A stretch of 32,068 nucleotides of DNA from JAGNHS01 sp964609695 (GTDB taxonomy: Bacteria > Bdellovibrionota > UBA2428), in NCBI GenBank assembly GCA_964609695.1, contig CAZSSP010000022.1, forward strand, positions 1-32,068, given 5' to 3'. Shown one piece after another: positions 7,165-13,931 of the stretch; positions within the stretch are counted from its first letter, which is position 1, and every line of letters starts with the position of its first letter. The notes beneath the pieces are model-generated. The model saw nothing but the letters and a program-made list of their open reading frames with translations. It ran no database searches and was not told the origin of the DNA. The translations under genes and the position numbers were made by a program.

Positions 7165-8169
7165 TTAATGTTTTGTGCTAGCAGGACTTCTTGCAGAGGA
7201 TTTTATCGTTTTAGAGTTTTTTGCAAGTTGAAGAGCGCGTTTCCTGAAAACTTCCAATCGAGCCAAGGTGAAGGCTCGATTATAGTCTCTTGTTCCATTG
7301 TAACGGCGAGTCGCTCTTTCAAATAAACTGAGCTTTCGACCACTTTCTGTATCTTCAACATCCAGCCCGTTAAATCGTAAAGAAGCAGCTGGGTTGTTTC
7401 CGTTTTTGGAGGGTCCTGAGTTGCTAGATTGAAAATCCCCAAGATCTTCATCGGAGGAACTTCTTCTCATCGAATTAGGGTCGAAGTAGGTGTCTTTATC
7501 GAGTTTAAGATTTTCTTGGAGTTCCCCTAGGGCTCCTTCTAACTGAGCTAAATTTGCAGTGGCCAAATTGATGGCCTCAGAGCGGCTTTGACCCTCGGGT
7601 GGCTCGATGGATCCATCTGATAAGCCATCGATGTATTTGTTTACGCCATCGTATACGGGTGGTGGAATTGCACAAATCCCATTGGGGCAGAGAGTATTGT
7701 TATTGTTGTTATCATCGTCGTCGTTATTATTGTTAAAGTTGTTATTAAAGTTGTTATTGTAATTTGAATTGTAGTTAGAGTTAAAATTGTTGTTGTAATT
7801 ATAGTTGCCAAAGGGGTTGTTGTTATTATCATCGCCCCCTCCGCCATTATTATTTAAATTAGAAATATTTGAATTGTTGCCTGAGCTGGAATCAGAGGTG
7901 CTTTGGCCAGCGAGCATAGCCAGTATTCCACCTGCGACCATTCCTACATCCATGGCCAATTTGTCGCAGTCTTTACTTTGTGAAAGGCAAGGGGTCGTGT
8001 GGCTCATCATCCCTTGAACACCAATTCCCGTAAGAATTGTGCCGCCCATACTCGCGAGCGTTCCAGTAGAATTCATCCCTTCACCTAAAACTTCTCTTTC
8101 AAAGATAATACTCAATAGAAATATTAAGCTGAAACTCAGGGCCAGTGGCTTCTTTCTAAAATTTCTCAT
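7165..8169 (-). CDS. Secreted Asn-rich paralogue 2 (unknown family)
   Basis: This 334-residue protein is not recognised. An N-terminal signal or anchor (about 8-25) is followed by a conserved module (about 30-95: G-T-L-A-S-M-G-G-T-I-L-T-G-I-G-V ... M-A-M? D-V-G-M-V-A-G-G-I-L-A-M-L-A-G-Q-S-T) with two cysteines and two glycine-rich hydrophobic stretches. An Asn/Tyr/Phe/Asp/Gly linker (about 95-160) follows. A charged helical C-module ends the protein, with G-R-K-L-S-L-F-E-R-A-T-R-R-Y and Y-N-R-A-F-T and a Lys/Arg-rich tail. It shares both modules, in order, with the gene just upstream (8172-9215), while the linker differs. The start lies 2 bp after that gene's stop. I infer a tandem duplication in one operon, perhaps surface or periplasmic assembly proteins. 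Confidence 0.7.
   Translation of the reverse strand: MRNFRKKPLALSFSLIFLLSIIFEREVLGEGMNSTGTLASMGGTILTGIGVQGMMSHTTPCLSQSKDCDKLAMDVGMVAGGILAMLAGQSTSDSSSGNNSNISNLNNNGGGGDDNNNNPFGNYNYNNNFNSNYNSNYNNNFNNNFNNNNDDDDNNNNNTLCPNGICAIPPPVYDGVNKYIDGLSDGSIEPPEGQSRSEAINLATANLAQLEGALGELQENLKLDKDTYFDPNSMRRSSSDEDLGDFQSSNSGPSKNGNNPAASLRFNGLDVEDTESGRKLSLFERATRRYNGTRDYNRAFTLARLEVFRKRALQLAKNSKTIKSSARSPASTKH
7690..7870. repeat. Asn-codon microsatellite-like tract
   Basis: The plus strand shows many copies of GTTATT/GTTGTT and longer units around AAAGTTGTTATT. Read on the minus strand this encodes runs of Asn mixed with Tyr/Phe/Asp. The repeat unit is a multiple of three, so copy-number change would lengthen or shorten the linker without breaking the frame. 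Confidence 0.6.
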
Positions 8170-8171
8170 TT

Positions 8172-9215
8172 TTAATCTTTAGTCGATTTGACCGTTAGTG
8201 ATTTTTTAGCAGATGTTTTTATAGAGGCCGGAGATCGAGCGGTTTTATTTGTATCGCCGGAGTTTTTCTTGGCCATAGCTTTGGCGCGTTTTCGGAGTAA
8301 TTCCATTTTAGCCACCGTAAAGGCACGGTTGTAATCACGAGTTCCGTTGTATCGACGAGTGGCTCTCTCAAAAAGAGTTAGTTTTCGTCCTGTGCTTACG
8401 TCTTCGGCTTCAAGTCCATTGATTCGAACGGGGTTTTGGTTTTTGGAATTGTTGTTGCTTTTGTTGCCACCTAAGCTTGAAAATGCATCGTCGCCAAAAT
8501 TCAGTGAACCTAGTGAAGCTAAGCTTCCAAGTCCGAGAGATTTGTCGCCCAAAAGACCATTGTTAGAAGTGTCGTCGACGTCTTTGTTGAGTTTGTCTTG
8601 CAATTTGCTGAGGGCATCGCTGAGTTTTGAAAGGTTAGATTGAGCTGTGTCGAGTGTTTCCCCAGCGCTCATTCCGTCGAAAGGACTCATGGTGCCGTTG
8701 TTGAGTCCGTCCGTATAAGTACCTAAGCCAGTGTTGATATTGTTACCGATGTCGCAGGTGTAAGTTCCGTTTTCATCCTGAGTGCAAAAAGTATTTACAT
8801 AGGGATTGGTGTTTCCGTTGGTATTATAATTGTAGTTATAATTTCCATAATCGTAATTTAAATTTCCTAAATCGCCAGTGTCACTACCACCACCACTTCC
8901 TAGATTGCCCAAGTCGCTGCTTTCAGTGCCGGTGGCGGCATCGGCTGTGCTTTGTCCGGCGAGCATGGCGAGAATACCACCAGCAACCATCCCTACGTCC
9001 ATAGCCATTTTTTCGCATTCAACACCTTCTGAAACGCAGGGACCCGTGTGTTGCATCAGTCCGCTCACACCAATACCGGTGAGAATAGTACCACCCATGC
9101 TGGCGAGCATACCTGTGGCATCCATTTGCCCAGAAACTGGTTTTTGATAAACGACCGCAAAGAACGCACATATGCTCAATATCAGAGCGATAAATTGACG
9201 CGCGGCATGCGACAT
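8172..9215 (-). CDS. Secreted Asn/Tyr/Gly-rich paralogue 1 (unknown family)
   Basis: This 347-residue protein has the same architecture as the following gene. It has a signal or anchor (about 8-23), then the conserved module M-L-A-S-M-G-G-T-I-L-T-G-I-G-V with a two-cysteine loop (C-V-S-E-G-V-E-C) and D-V-G-M-V-A-G-G-I-L-A-M-L-A-G-Q-S-T. A Gly/Ser/Asp/Asn/Tyr linker (about 97-150) follows. The C-module has G-R-K-L-T-L-F-E-R-A-T-R-R-Y and N-R-A-F-T and ends in a basic tail. The conserved helical segments resemble membrane-inserting Gly-rich helices. No family name comes to mind. There is no clear Shine-Dalgarno; a TAGAAT -10-like hexamer starts 12 nt before the ATG, so a leaderless message is possible. 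Confidence 0.7.
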   Translation of the reverse strand: MSHAARQFIALILSICAFFAVVYQKPVSGQMDATGMLASMGGTILTGIGVSGLMQHTGPCVSEGVECEKMAMDVGMVAGGILAMLAGQSTADAATGTESSDLGNLGSGGGSDTGDLGNLNYDYGNYNYNYNTNGNTNPYVNTFCTQDENGTYTCDIGNNINTGLGTYTDGLNNGTMSPFDGMSAGETLDTAQSNLSKLSDALSKLQDKLNKDVDDTSNNGLLGDKSLGLGSLASLGSLNFGDDAFSSLGGNKSNNNSKNQNPVRINGLEAEDVSTGRKLTLFERATRRYNGTRDYNRAFTVAKMELLRKRAKAMAKKNSGDTNKTARSPASIKTSAKKSLTVKSTKD

Positions 9216-9301
9216 ACCTATATTCTATCGGTATAAGCTAGGGCAAACCCGTGAAATCTTGGCTAAGAAAATGTGAAGATTTTGTATGGAAATTTGACGA
9301 G

Positions 9302-9364
9302 TTGACCAAAAAAATGCGAGAAAATCTAAGCTAATCCCAGGATTAGCCAGTGTAGTGTTAGACT
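9302..9364 (+). promoter_or_regulatory. Promoter region with 8-bp inverted repeat before the lipid-synthase fusion
   Basis: Two promoter readings are possible: TTGACC (9302-9307), 17-bp spacer, TCTAAG (9325-9330); or an extended -10 TGTTAGACT (9356-9364). Between them lies a perfect inverted repeat GCTAATCC-CA-GGATTAGC (9330-9347), positioned to act as an operator for either. AGGTGA at 9372-9377 is the ribosome binding site of the gene at 9383. Confidence 0.45.
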
Positions 9365-9382
9365 GAGGTTTAGGTGATCTGA

Positions 9383-11782
9383 ATGATTGAAAATCGGCAT
9401 GATAGAGCGACTTCAGTGCGCACAGCCATAATACTTGCGGCAGGCAATGGTAGCCGCATTCAAGGGCTCAGTCAGGAGCGTCCAAAACCACTTATAAAAT
9501 TGGGTGGCCTACTCTTAATTGAAAGAGCCATTTTGAATTTAAAAGCTGCTGGAATTGAAAATATTCGAGTGGTGGTGGGTTATAAAAAAGAGCAAATTAT
9601 TGAAGCTCTTTCTCAAAATGATAATTTTAAAAATCTAAAAATTGAATTTGTAGATTGCCCTAATTATGAAGAGGGAAATGGCGCTTCACTGGCGGCTGGC
9701 GTGGGCTCTATGAATGAAGCTTTTTTGTTGACCATGTCCGACCACGTGATGTCGCCAGCCTTGGTAAAAGACTTTTTAGCTCGTGCGCTGGAACATAGAG
9801 ATTATTGCTGTCTAGCTACCGATCCTCAGGTTGATAAAGTTTTTGATCTCGATGACGCCACAAAAGTAAAAACTAAAAATGCGGCCATCGATGAAATTGG
9901 AAAAGAAATTTCTGATTACGATTGTATCGACACTGGACTTTTTTATTTCTCAGAAAAATCTTGTGAAATCATTAGAGAGGCTTATTCGAAGGGCGCTCAT
10001 TCTGTGAGTGGAATCGTTTCAGCCATCCGAAGCCGAGAAGATTTTAAAATTGAACACATTGCAGCCAATGCTTTTTGGCAAGATGTAGACACTCCTGCAA
10101 TGGCTCGAGAAGCCGAAAAAAGAATGCTCAATTCGCTCAGAAAACCCACCGATGGTTTTATTAGTAAATATCTCAATCGAAGTGTCTCTCTCAGGCTTTC
10201 ATTTATATTTGTAAAATTAGGCGTGCATCCCAATGTGGTGACAACTCTTGTTTTTTTAGTGTCTCTATATGCGGCCTATCTTGCGACTTTGTCGGGTTAT
10301 ACTTCTGTAGCCTTGGCTGGAATCATTTTCCAAATTTGCTCAATCGTCGATGGATGTGATGGCGAAATTGCAAGAATGACATTTAAAGGCTCACACTTTG
10401 GAGCTTGGTACGACACTATCACCGATAATATACGATATGGAATATTTTTTGGAGCTCTAGGTTTTGGAGTTTATCGCAATACTGGACAAACTATTTATCT
10501 TTGGGCCATAGGATTTTTCATATTCTCCTTGATTTATATGGTGGCTTCTATGATTCGATATGAACGCACTATAAAAGCAGCGACTCATTTAGTGGTCACA
10601 GCTAAATTTGAAAAAGCTGGGCGTGAAAATCCAGGATTTTGGTTAAAGCTCGTGATGCCTGTTCGCGGTCTTATCAAACAAGACGTGAGTGCCTTTATAG
10701 TTATGCTCTTTTGTTTGATGGGCGTGGGCTATTGGATGTTTTGGGCGGCTTGTGTTGCCATACTTGTTATGACTCTCACGGTGATTCGTTCCCTTGAAGA
10801 TGATGAGCATAAACATAAAAATTTACGTTGGCTTATTGAGAGTCCCTATTTGATGTTTCTTATCGGTGTTGTGCTTTTTGCCGTTCTCATGAATACAGTT
10901 TCTGTAGATGACTTAGTCGCTTCGCTCGGAAACATTGGAATGGGCTATCTTTGGATTTTCTTCTTAGCACCTCCTATTTGGTTTTTTGCTAACGCTCTCA
11001 GCTTAGCTAATTTGCTAAAGTTTAAAGTTGGGGTTTTTGATCTTTTTTATAATCAAGTCGTCGGTGAAGGTTATAATGCACTTCTTCCACTTGCTGGACT
11101 TGGTGGAGAGCCTTTTAAGATTAATCATCTGACTCAATGGGTGACTTTGAGTGAAGCTACCAAACGTGTTGTCCAAGATCGTTTATTGCATGTGCTTTCG
11201 GGATTAATTTGGACTGCCGCGCTTGGAATTTATGTGATTATTCATTTAACAATTCCTACAGTTTTTAAAGCTCCTTTGATTCTAGTTCTAATGAGCTTTG
11301 GTTTTTTAACGGGGCTTTTATTGCTAGCTTCTTTTTCTAAATTGCCTGGATTATTAGTGTCTAAAGCACTCAAAAAATTACGTATTGGAAACAAAACCCA
11401 AGATCTTCGTTTTGAAGCCAGCGAATTTATTCCATCCATGATTTATAAAATGATTGGAAGAGCCGCTATGGTGCTTGAGGTTTACGTATTGTTTCGCGCT
11501 TTGGGTTACTACCCAAATTGGAGCGAAACTCTGAGTGTTAGTTTCTTTATTTCCGTATCCTCTGTTTTATTTTTCATGATGCCGCAAGGGGTTGGCGTCA
11601 ATGAAGCTGGAATTGTTGGTGCTTTTAGGTTGGCGGGTCTGATGCAGCCAATGGCCGTTGCTTTTGCTGTGGCTCGAAGAATTAGAGTTTTGTTTTGGGC
11701 TGTTTTTGGAATTTTATTATCTTTTGCTGTTTCGCTCTGTCATCGATTGAGTTTATCGGTCACACGAATTCCAAAAAGTTAA
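9383..11782 (+). CDS. Trifunctional fusion: NTP transferase, CDP-alcohol phosphatidyltransferase, flippase-like membrane domain
   Basis: This 799-residue protein has three joined domains. Residues about 14-250 form a sugar/alcohol-phosphate nucleotidyltransferase, with I-I-L-A-A-G-N-G-S-R-I...E-R-P-K-P-L near the start and M-S-D-H as the metal-site motif. Residues about 260-450 form a CDP-alcohol phosphatidyltransferase with the complete motif: D323, D326-G327, A330-R331, G340, D344, D348. Residues about 475-795 form a multi-span domain resembling the lysylphosphatidylglycerol-synthase membrane region (UPF0104), with E-G-Y-N-A-L-L-P-L-A-G-L-G-G-E-P-F-K and P-Q-G-V-G-V-N-E-A. The first two domains match the layout of inositol-1-phosphate cytidylyltransferase/di-myo-inositol-phosphate synthase proteins. 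The actual alcohol (inositol, aminoethylphosphonate or other) cannot be read. The inference is that it activates a polar head group, attaches it to a lipid or acceptor, and moves the product across the membrane. Confidence 0.85.
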   Translation: MIENRHDRATSVRTAIILAAGNGSRIQGLSQERPKPLIKLGGLLLIERAILNLKAAGIENIRVVVGYKKEQIIEALSQNDNFKNLKIEFVDCPNYEEGNGASLAAGVGSMNEAFLLTMSDHVMSPALVKDFLARALEHRDYCCLATDPQVDKVFDLDDATKVKTKNAAIDEIGKEISDYDCIDTGLFYFSEKSCEIIREAYSKGAHSVSGIVSAIRSREDFKIEHIAANAFWQDVDTPAMAREAEKRMLNSLRKPTDGFISKYLNRSVSLRLSFIFVKLGVHPNVVTTLVFLVSLYAAYLATLSGYTSVALAGIIFQICSIVDGCDGEIARMTFKGSHFGAWYDTITDNIRYGIFFGALGFGVYRNTGQTIYLWAIGFFIFSLIYMVASMIRYERTIKAATHLVVTAKFEKAGRENPGFWLKLVMPVRGLIKQDVSAFIVMLFCLMGVGYWMFWAACVAILVMTLTVIRSLEDDEHKHKNLRWLIESPYLMFLIGVVLFAVLMNTVSVDDLVASLGNIGMGYLWIFFLAPPIWFFANALSLANLLKFKVGVFDLFYNQVVGEGYNALLPLAGLGGEPFKINHLTQWVTLSEATKRVVQDRLLHVLSGLIWTAALGIYVIIHLTIPTVFKAPLILVLMSFGFLTGLLLLASFSKLPGLLVSKALKKLRIGNKTQDLRFEASEFIPSMIYKMIGRAAMVLEVYVLFRALGYYPNWSETLSVSFFISVSSVLFFMMPQGVGVNEAGIVGAFRLAGLMQPMAVAFAVARRIRVLFWAVFGILLSFAVSLCHRLSLSVTRIPKS

Positions 11783-11805
11783 GACCATTAAAAAAAGGGG
11801 GGGGA

Positions 11806-12606
11806 ATGTTAAAAATAAAAAAGCTATTAAGAGTTTTTGTTTTTTTTGCTTTTTTAAATAATCTCCAGGCTCGTGATTGGTTTTCTTCTAAAAAAGATGT
11901 CGATGCCCCTCTTCCAGCAGAGCTCAATGAAAAAGATAGAAGTGATTTAGTGTGCGATCATATAATAGAAGATTTTTCGACTTCAGAAGTGGGGTCTTTT
12001 CCTAAGGATTGGCAACCCAAATATGAAAAACATTTAAAACCTATTAAAGAAGCTAAACTTTGGGTTGTGGAACATGATTCAACTTTGAATCAAAATGTTC
12101 TAAAGGGCACTTATGCTACAGAAACGATGACTATTGTAAAAAAAATATCGGATTGGAATTTAGATCTCTATCCTTATTTCGAATGGGATTGGAAGGCCGA
12201 AGTCCTACCGACAATGGCCAATGAATTTGATTCGAAAAAAAATGATAGTGCAGCTTCGGTTTATTTAGCGTGGAAGTTAGAATATTCTTTTATTCCAGCT
12301 AAAACTTTACGTTTTGCCTGGAGTTCCACTCAAAAAGTTAATGCCACTTTAAGAAGAATGCAGGGTTACGACAATATCGTCATTATGGAAAGCGGCAGCG
12401 AACACCTTCATCAGTGGAGACATGTTAGAGTCAATTTAAAGGCTATGATCCCAAATCTTGTGAAACTGAAGGGTAAAGAAAGTGTACCTTATGCCTTAGC
12501 CTTAACAACGGATGCCGATCAAACAAAGTCATCGTCTCAAGCTTATTATGCGAATTTTAAAGCTTGTCGATTGAAAGAAAAACCTGAATCTCAAAAGAAT
12601 CTTTAG
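11806..12606 (+). CDS. DUF3047-like secreted protein
   Basis: This 266-residue protein is read from the ATG at 11806. I prefer this start over one at 11695 because a G-rich ribosome binding site (AAAAAGGGGGGGG) precedes it and a signal peptide follows (K-K-L-L-R-V-F-V-F-F-A-F-L). The mature part begins D-W-F-S-S-K-K. It carries E-D-F-S-T-S-E-V-G-S-F-P-K-D-W (about 55-70), F-E-W-D-W-K (about 125), A-S-V-Y-L-A-W, L-R-F-A-W-S-S and W-R-H-V-R-V-N. These match my memory of DUF3047 proteins, which are secreted and of unknown function. It is 23 bp downstream of the lipid-synthase fusion, so it is probably cotranscribed. It overlaps a minus-strand small ORF at its 3' end. Confidence 0.65.
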   Translation: MLKIKKLLRVFVFFAFLNNLQARDWFSSKKDVDAPLPAELNEKDRSDLVCDHIIEDFSTSEVGSFPKDWQPKYEKHLKPIKEAKLWVVEHDSTLNQNVLKGTYATETMTIVKKISDWNLDLYPYFEWDWKAEVLPTMANEFDSKKNDSAASVYLAWKLEYSFIPAKTLRFAWSSTQKVNATLRRMQGYDNIVIMESGSEHLHQWRHVRVNLKAMIPNLVKLKGKESVPYALALTTDADQTKSSSQAYYANFKACRLKEKPESQKNL

Positions 12607-12790
12607 GGTCAAGGGACTTTAAAAGTTTAAAAATTCCAAGGATATCAATGCCAAATTGCGGCAATTTGCTAAGAGCTTTTAAGTTGAGAGCCCAAAACAC
12701 TTCAGCTTTTATGAGCCCAATCAACTCATTCCCTTTTTGGGTGAGGTTGAGGGGCAGAGGCTTTTTAGTGGCAACACTGAAAAGCCTCAT
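12557..12790 (-). CDS. Small hypothetical protein coupled to greB
   Basis: This is a possible 77-residue protein. Its ATG (12790-12788) overlaps the greB stop in an ATGA arrangement, the classic signature of translational coupling. The sequence reads like a real soluble protein (P-L-P-L-N-L-T-Q-K-G-N-E-L, L-P-Q-F-G-I-D-I-L-G-I-F-K-L-L) with no low-complexity bias. It overlaps the end of the convergent DUF3047-like gene by 50 bp, which counts against it. Leaving it out would give a 180-bp gap. Family unknown. Confidence 0.5.
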   Translation of the reverse strand: MRLFSVATKKPLPLNLTQKGNELIGLIKAEVFWALNLKALSKLPQFGIDILGIFKLLKSLDPKDSFEIQVFLSIDKL

Positions 12791-13266
12791 TTTTTTTCAG
12801 CATAAAATATTTTAGTAATAATGAGTTCTTGATTGCCTTTGGGTCTTACGTAAATGATTTCATCTCCCACTTTTTTTCCAAGTAAGGCGCGCCCCAATGG
12901 AGAATTATAAGTGACTAATGCCTCCCTTTCATTGAGCTCATCGGGGCCAATGATTTTATAGGTGTGAAGTTCTCCTTCATTGTCTTCAACTTCAACGCTT
13001 AGACCGAAGGCTACTTTTTCGAGGCTCAGTTTTGATGCGTCTATGACTTCACAGGAAGACAAGCGATTTTGTAAAAAGCGAACTCTTTTATCAATTTCTC
13101 TAAGTCTGCGCTTACCATAAATGTACTCTGCGTTTTCAGAACGATCGCCCATGGCTGCAGCCGCGCTTACAGAGGCCACTATTTTGGGTCGTTCCTCTTT
13201 GAGCAGTGTGTTGAGTTCCTGTCGCAATCGTTCGAAGCTTTCGGGACTCATGTAGTTGACGATCAT
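12787..13266 (-). CDS. greB: Transcription elongation factor GreB
   Basis: This 159-residue Gre factor enters the RNA polymerase secondary channel and triggers cleavage of backtracked RNA. The N-terminal coiled coil has the catalytic acidic tip D41 and E44 within M-G-D-R-S-E-N-A-E-Y. The following G-K-R-R-L-R-E-I-D-K-R-V-R-F-L is typical of GreB rather than GreA. The C-terminal FKBP-like domain ends with S-P-L-G-R-A-L-L-G-K-K-V-G-D-E. An ATG at 13251 (M6) is an alternative start; no clear Shine-Dalgarno decides. It is divergent from the secreted protein at 13290 with only 23 bp between. Confidence 0.92.
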   Translation of the reverse strand: MIVNYMSPESFERLRQELNTLLKEERPKIVASVSAAAAMGDRSENAEYIYGKRRLREIDKRVRFLQNRLSSCEVIDASKLSLEKVAFGLSVEVEDNEGELHTYKIIGPDELNEREALVTYNSPLGRALLGKKVGDEIIYVRPKGNQELIITKIFYAEKK

Positions 13267-13289
13267 AGGACTTGCTATACATTGTTATT

Positions 13290-13931
13290 ATGAGAAATCA
13301 AAGCATCATTTTAAGTTCTCTTTTAATTTTTCTTGCAAGTTCCTTTGCTGAAAATCCGCCTAAAGAAAAAGTGGGTGTAGCCGATCCTACCGAAAAAGTA
13401 GAAGTGATTGCTCCTCCTACCGGTGCCTTAATGCTTAAGCCTGAGGCCGCTCTCTTAGAGGTGGGTTGCGCTGAACGAACAAAACTTGCCGGACTGGTTA
13501 AAGTTTATAAGGTTTGTTCAAGAAGTCCAGACGGGCAGCTTAAAGATTGGGAAAAACGCGTCGAAACTAGGAGTGCACCTTTTATGATTTCGTTGGACTT
13601 CACTTATAATGTGGGAGGTAAAAGAGCTTCGGATTCTTTTAATGAAGCTTTAGTCAAAGCTCCAATTCTTCAAACTGAAGCCGCAAAAACTGAACAAGTT
13701 TCTTTTCTGAGTTATGTCACGGCACTCAATATAAAAAAGAAAACTCGAATGGAATTGCATTTTGCTTCTAGTAAAGCTGAAGTGCCTTTGGTTGAAATAA
13801 TGTTTTTTGAAGGTGATGAAGAAGCTAAAAAGTTTTCGGTGAACGATGTAGGTTTTGCAAAAAATCTTGCGGGTATTTGGTTAGGGCAACATACAGTTGA
13901 TGAAAAAATCCGCGCCGCTTTAAGCAAGTAG
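13290..13931 (+). CDS. Predicted secreted protein, unknown
   Basis: This 213-residue protein starts at ATG 13290, chosen over an in-frame TTG at 13272 because the signal peptide M-R-N-Q-S-I-I-L-S-S-L-L-I-F-L-A-S-S-F-A then begins properly. The mature protein has a Pro/Lys/Glu linker, then a soluble alpha/beta domain with two cysteines spaced about 17 apart (C-A-E-R-T-K...K-V-C). No family recognised. A TATACA hexamer starts 14 nt before the ATG with no ribosome binding site between, so the message may be leaderless. Its 3' end overlaps the convergent ABC transporter gene by 12 bp. Confidence 0.6.
   Translation: MRNQSIILSSLLIFLASSFAENPPKEKVGVADPTEKVEVIAPPTGALMLKPEAALLEVGCAERTKLAGLVKVYKVCSRSPDGQLKDWEKRVETRSAPFMISLDFTYNVGGKRASDSFNEALVKAPILQTEAAKTEQVSFLSYVTALNIKKKTRMELHFASSKAEVPLVEIMFFEGDEEAKKFSVNDVGFAKNLAGIWLGQHTVDEKIRAALSK

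Noticed and set aside
7102..7326. Plus-strand 74-codon frame across the gap promoter
   Set aside because: It covers the gap promoter and the 3' end of the Asn-rich gene, with no ribosome binding site or protein-like pattern.
7641..7847. Thr/Ile-rich minus-strand frame in the Asn tract
   Set aside because: Its composition is a frame-shifted reading of the Asn repeat.
7690..7870. CRISPR-like repeat array
   Set aside because: Repeats are short, contiguous and coding, with no unique spacers.
11695..11805. Longer start for the DUF3047-like protein
   Set aside because: It would overlap the fusion gene by about 90 bp, while ATG 11806 has a ribosome binding site and opens a proper signal peptide.
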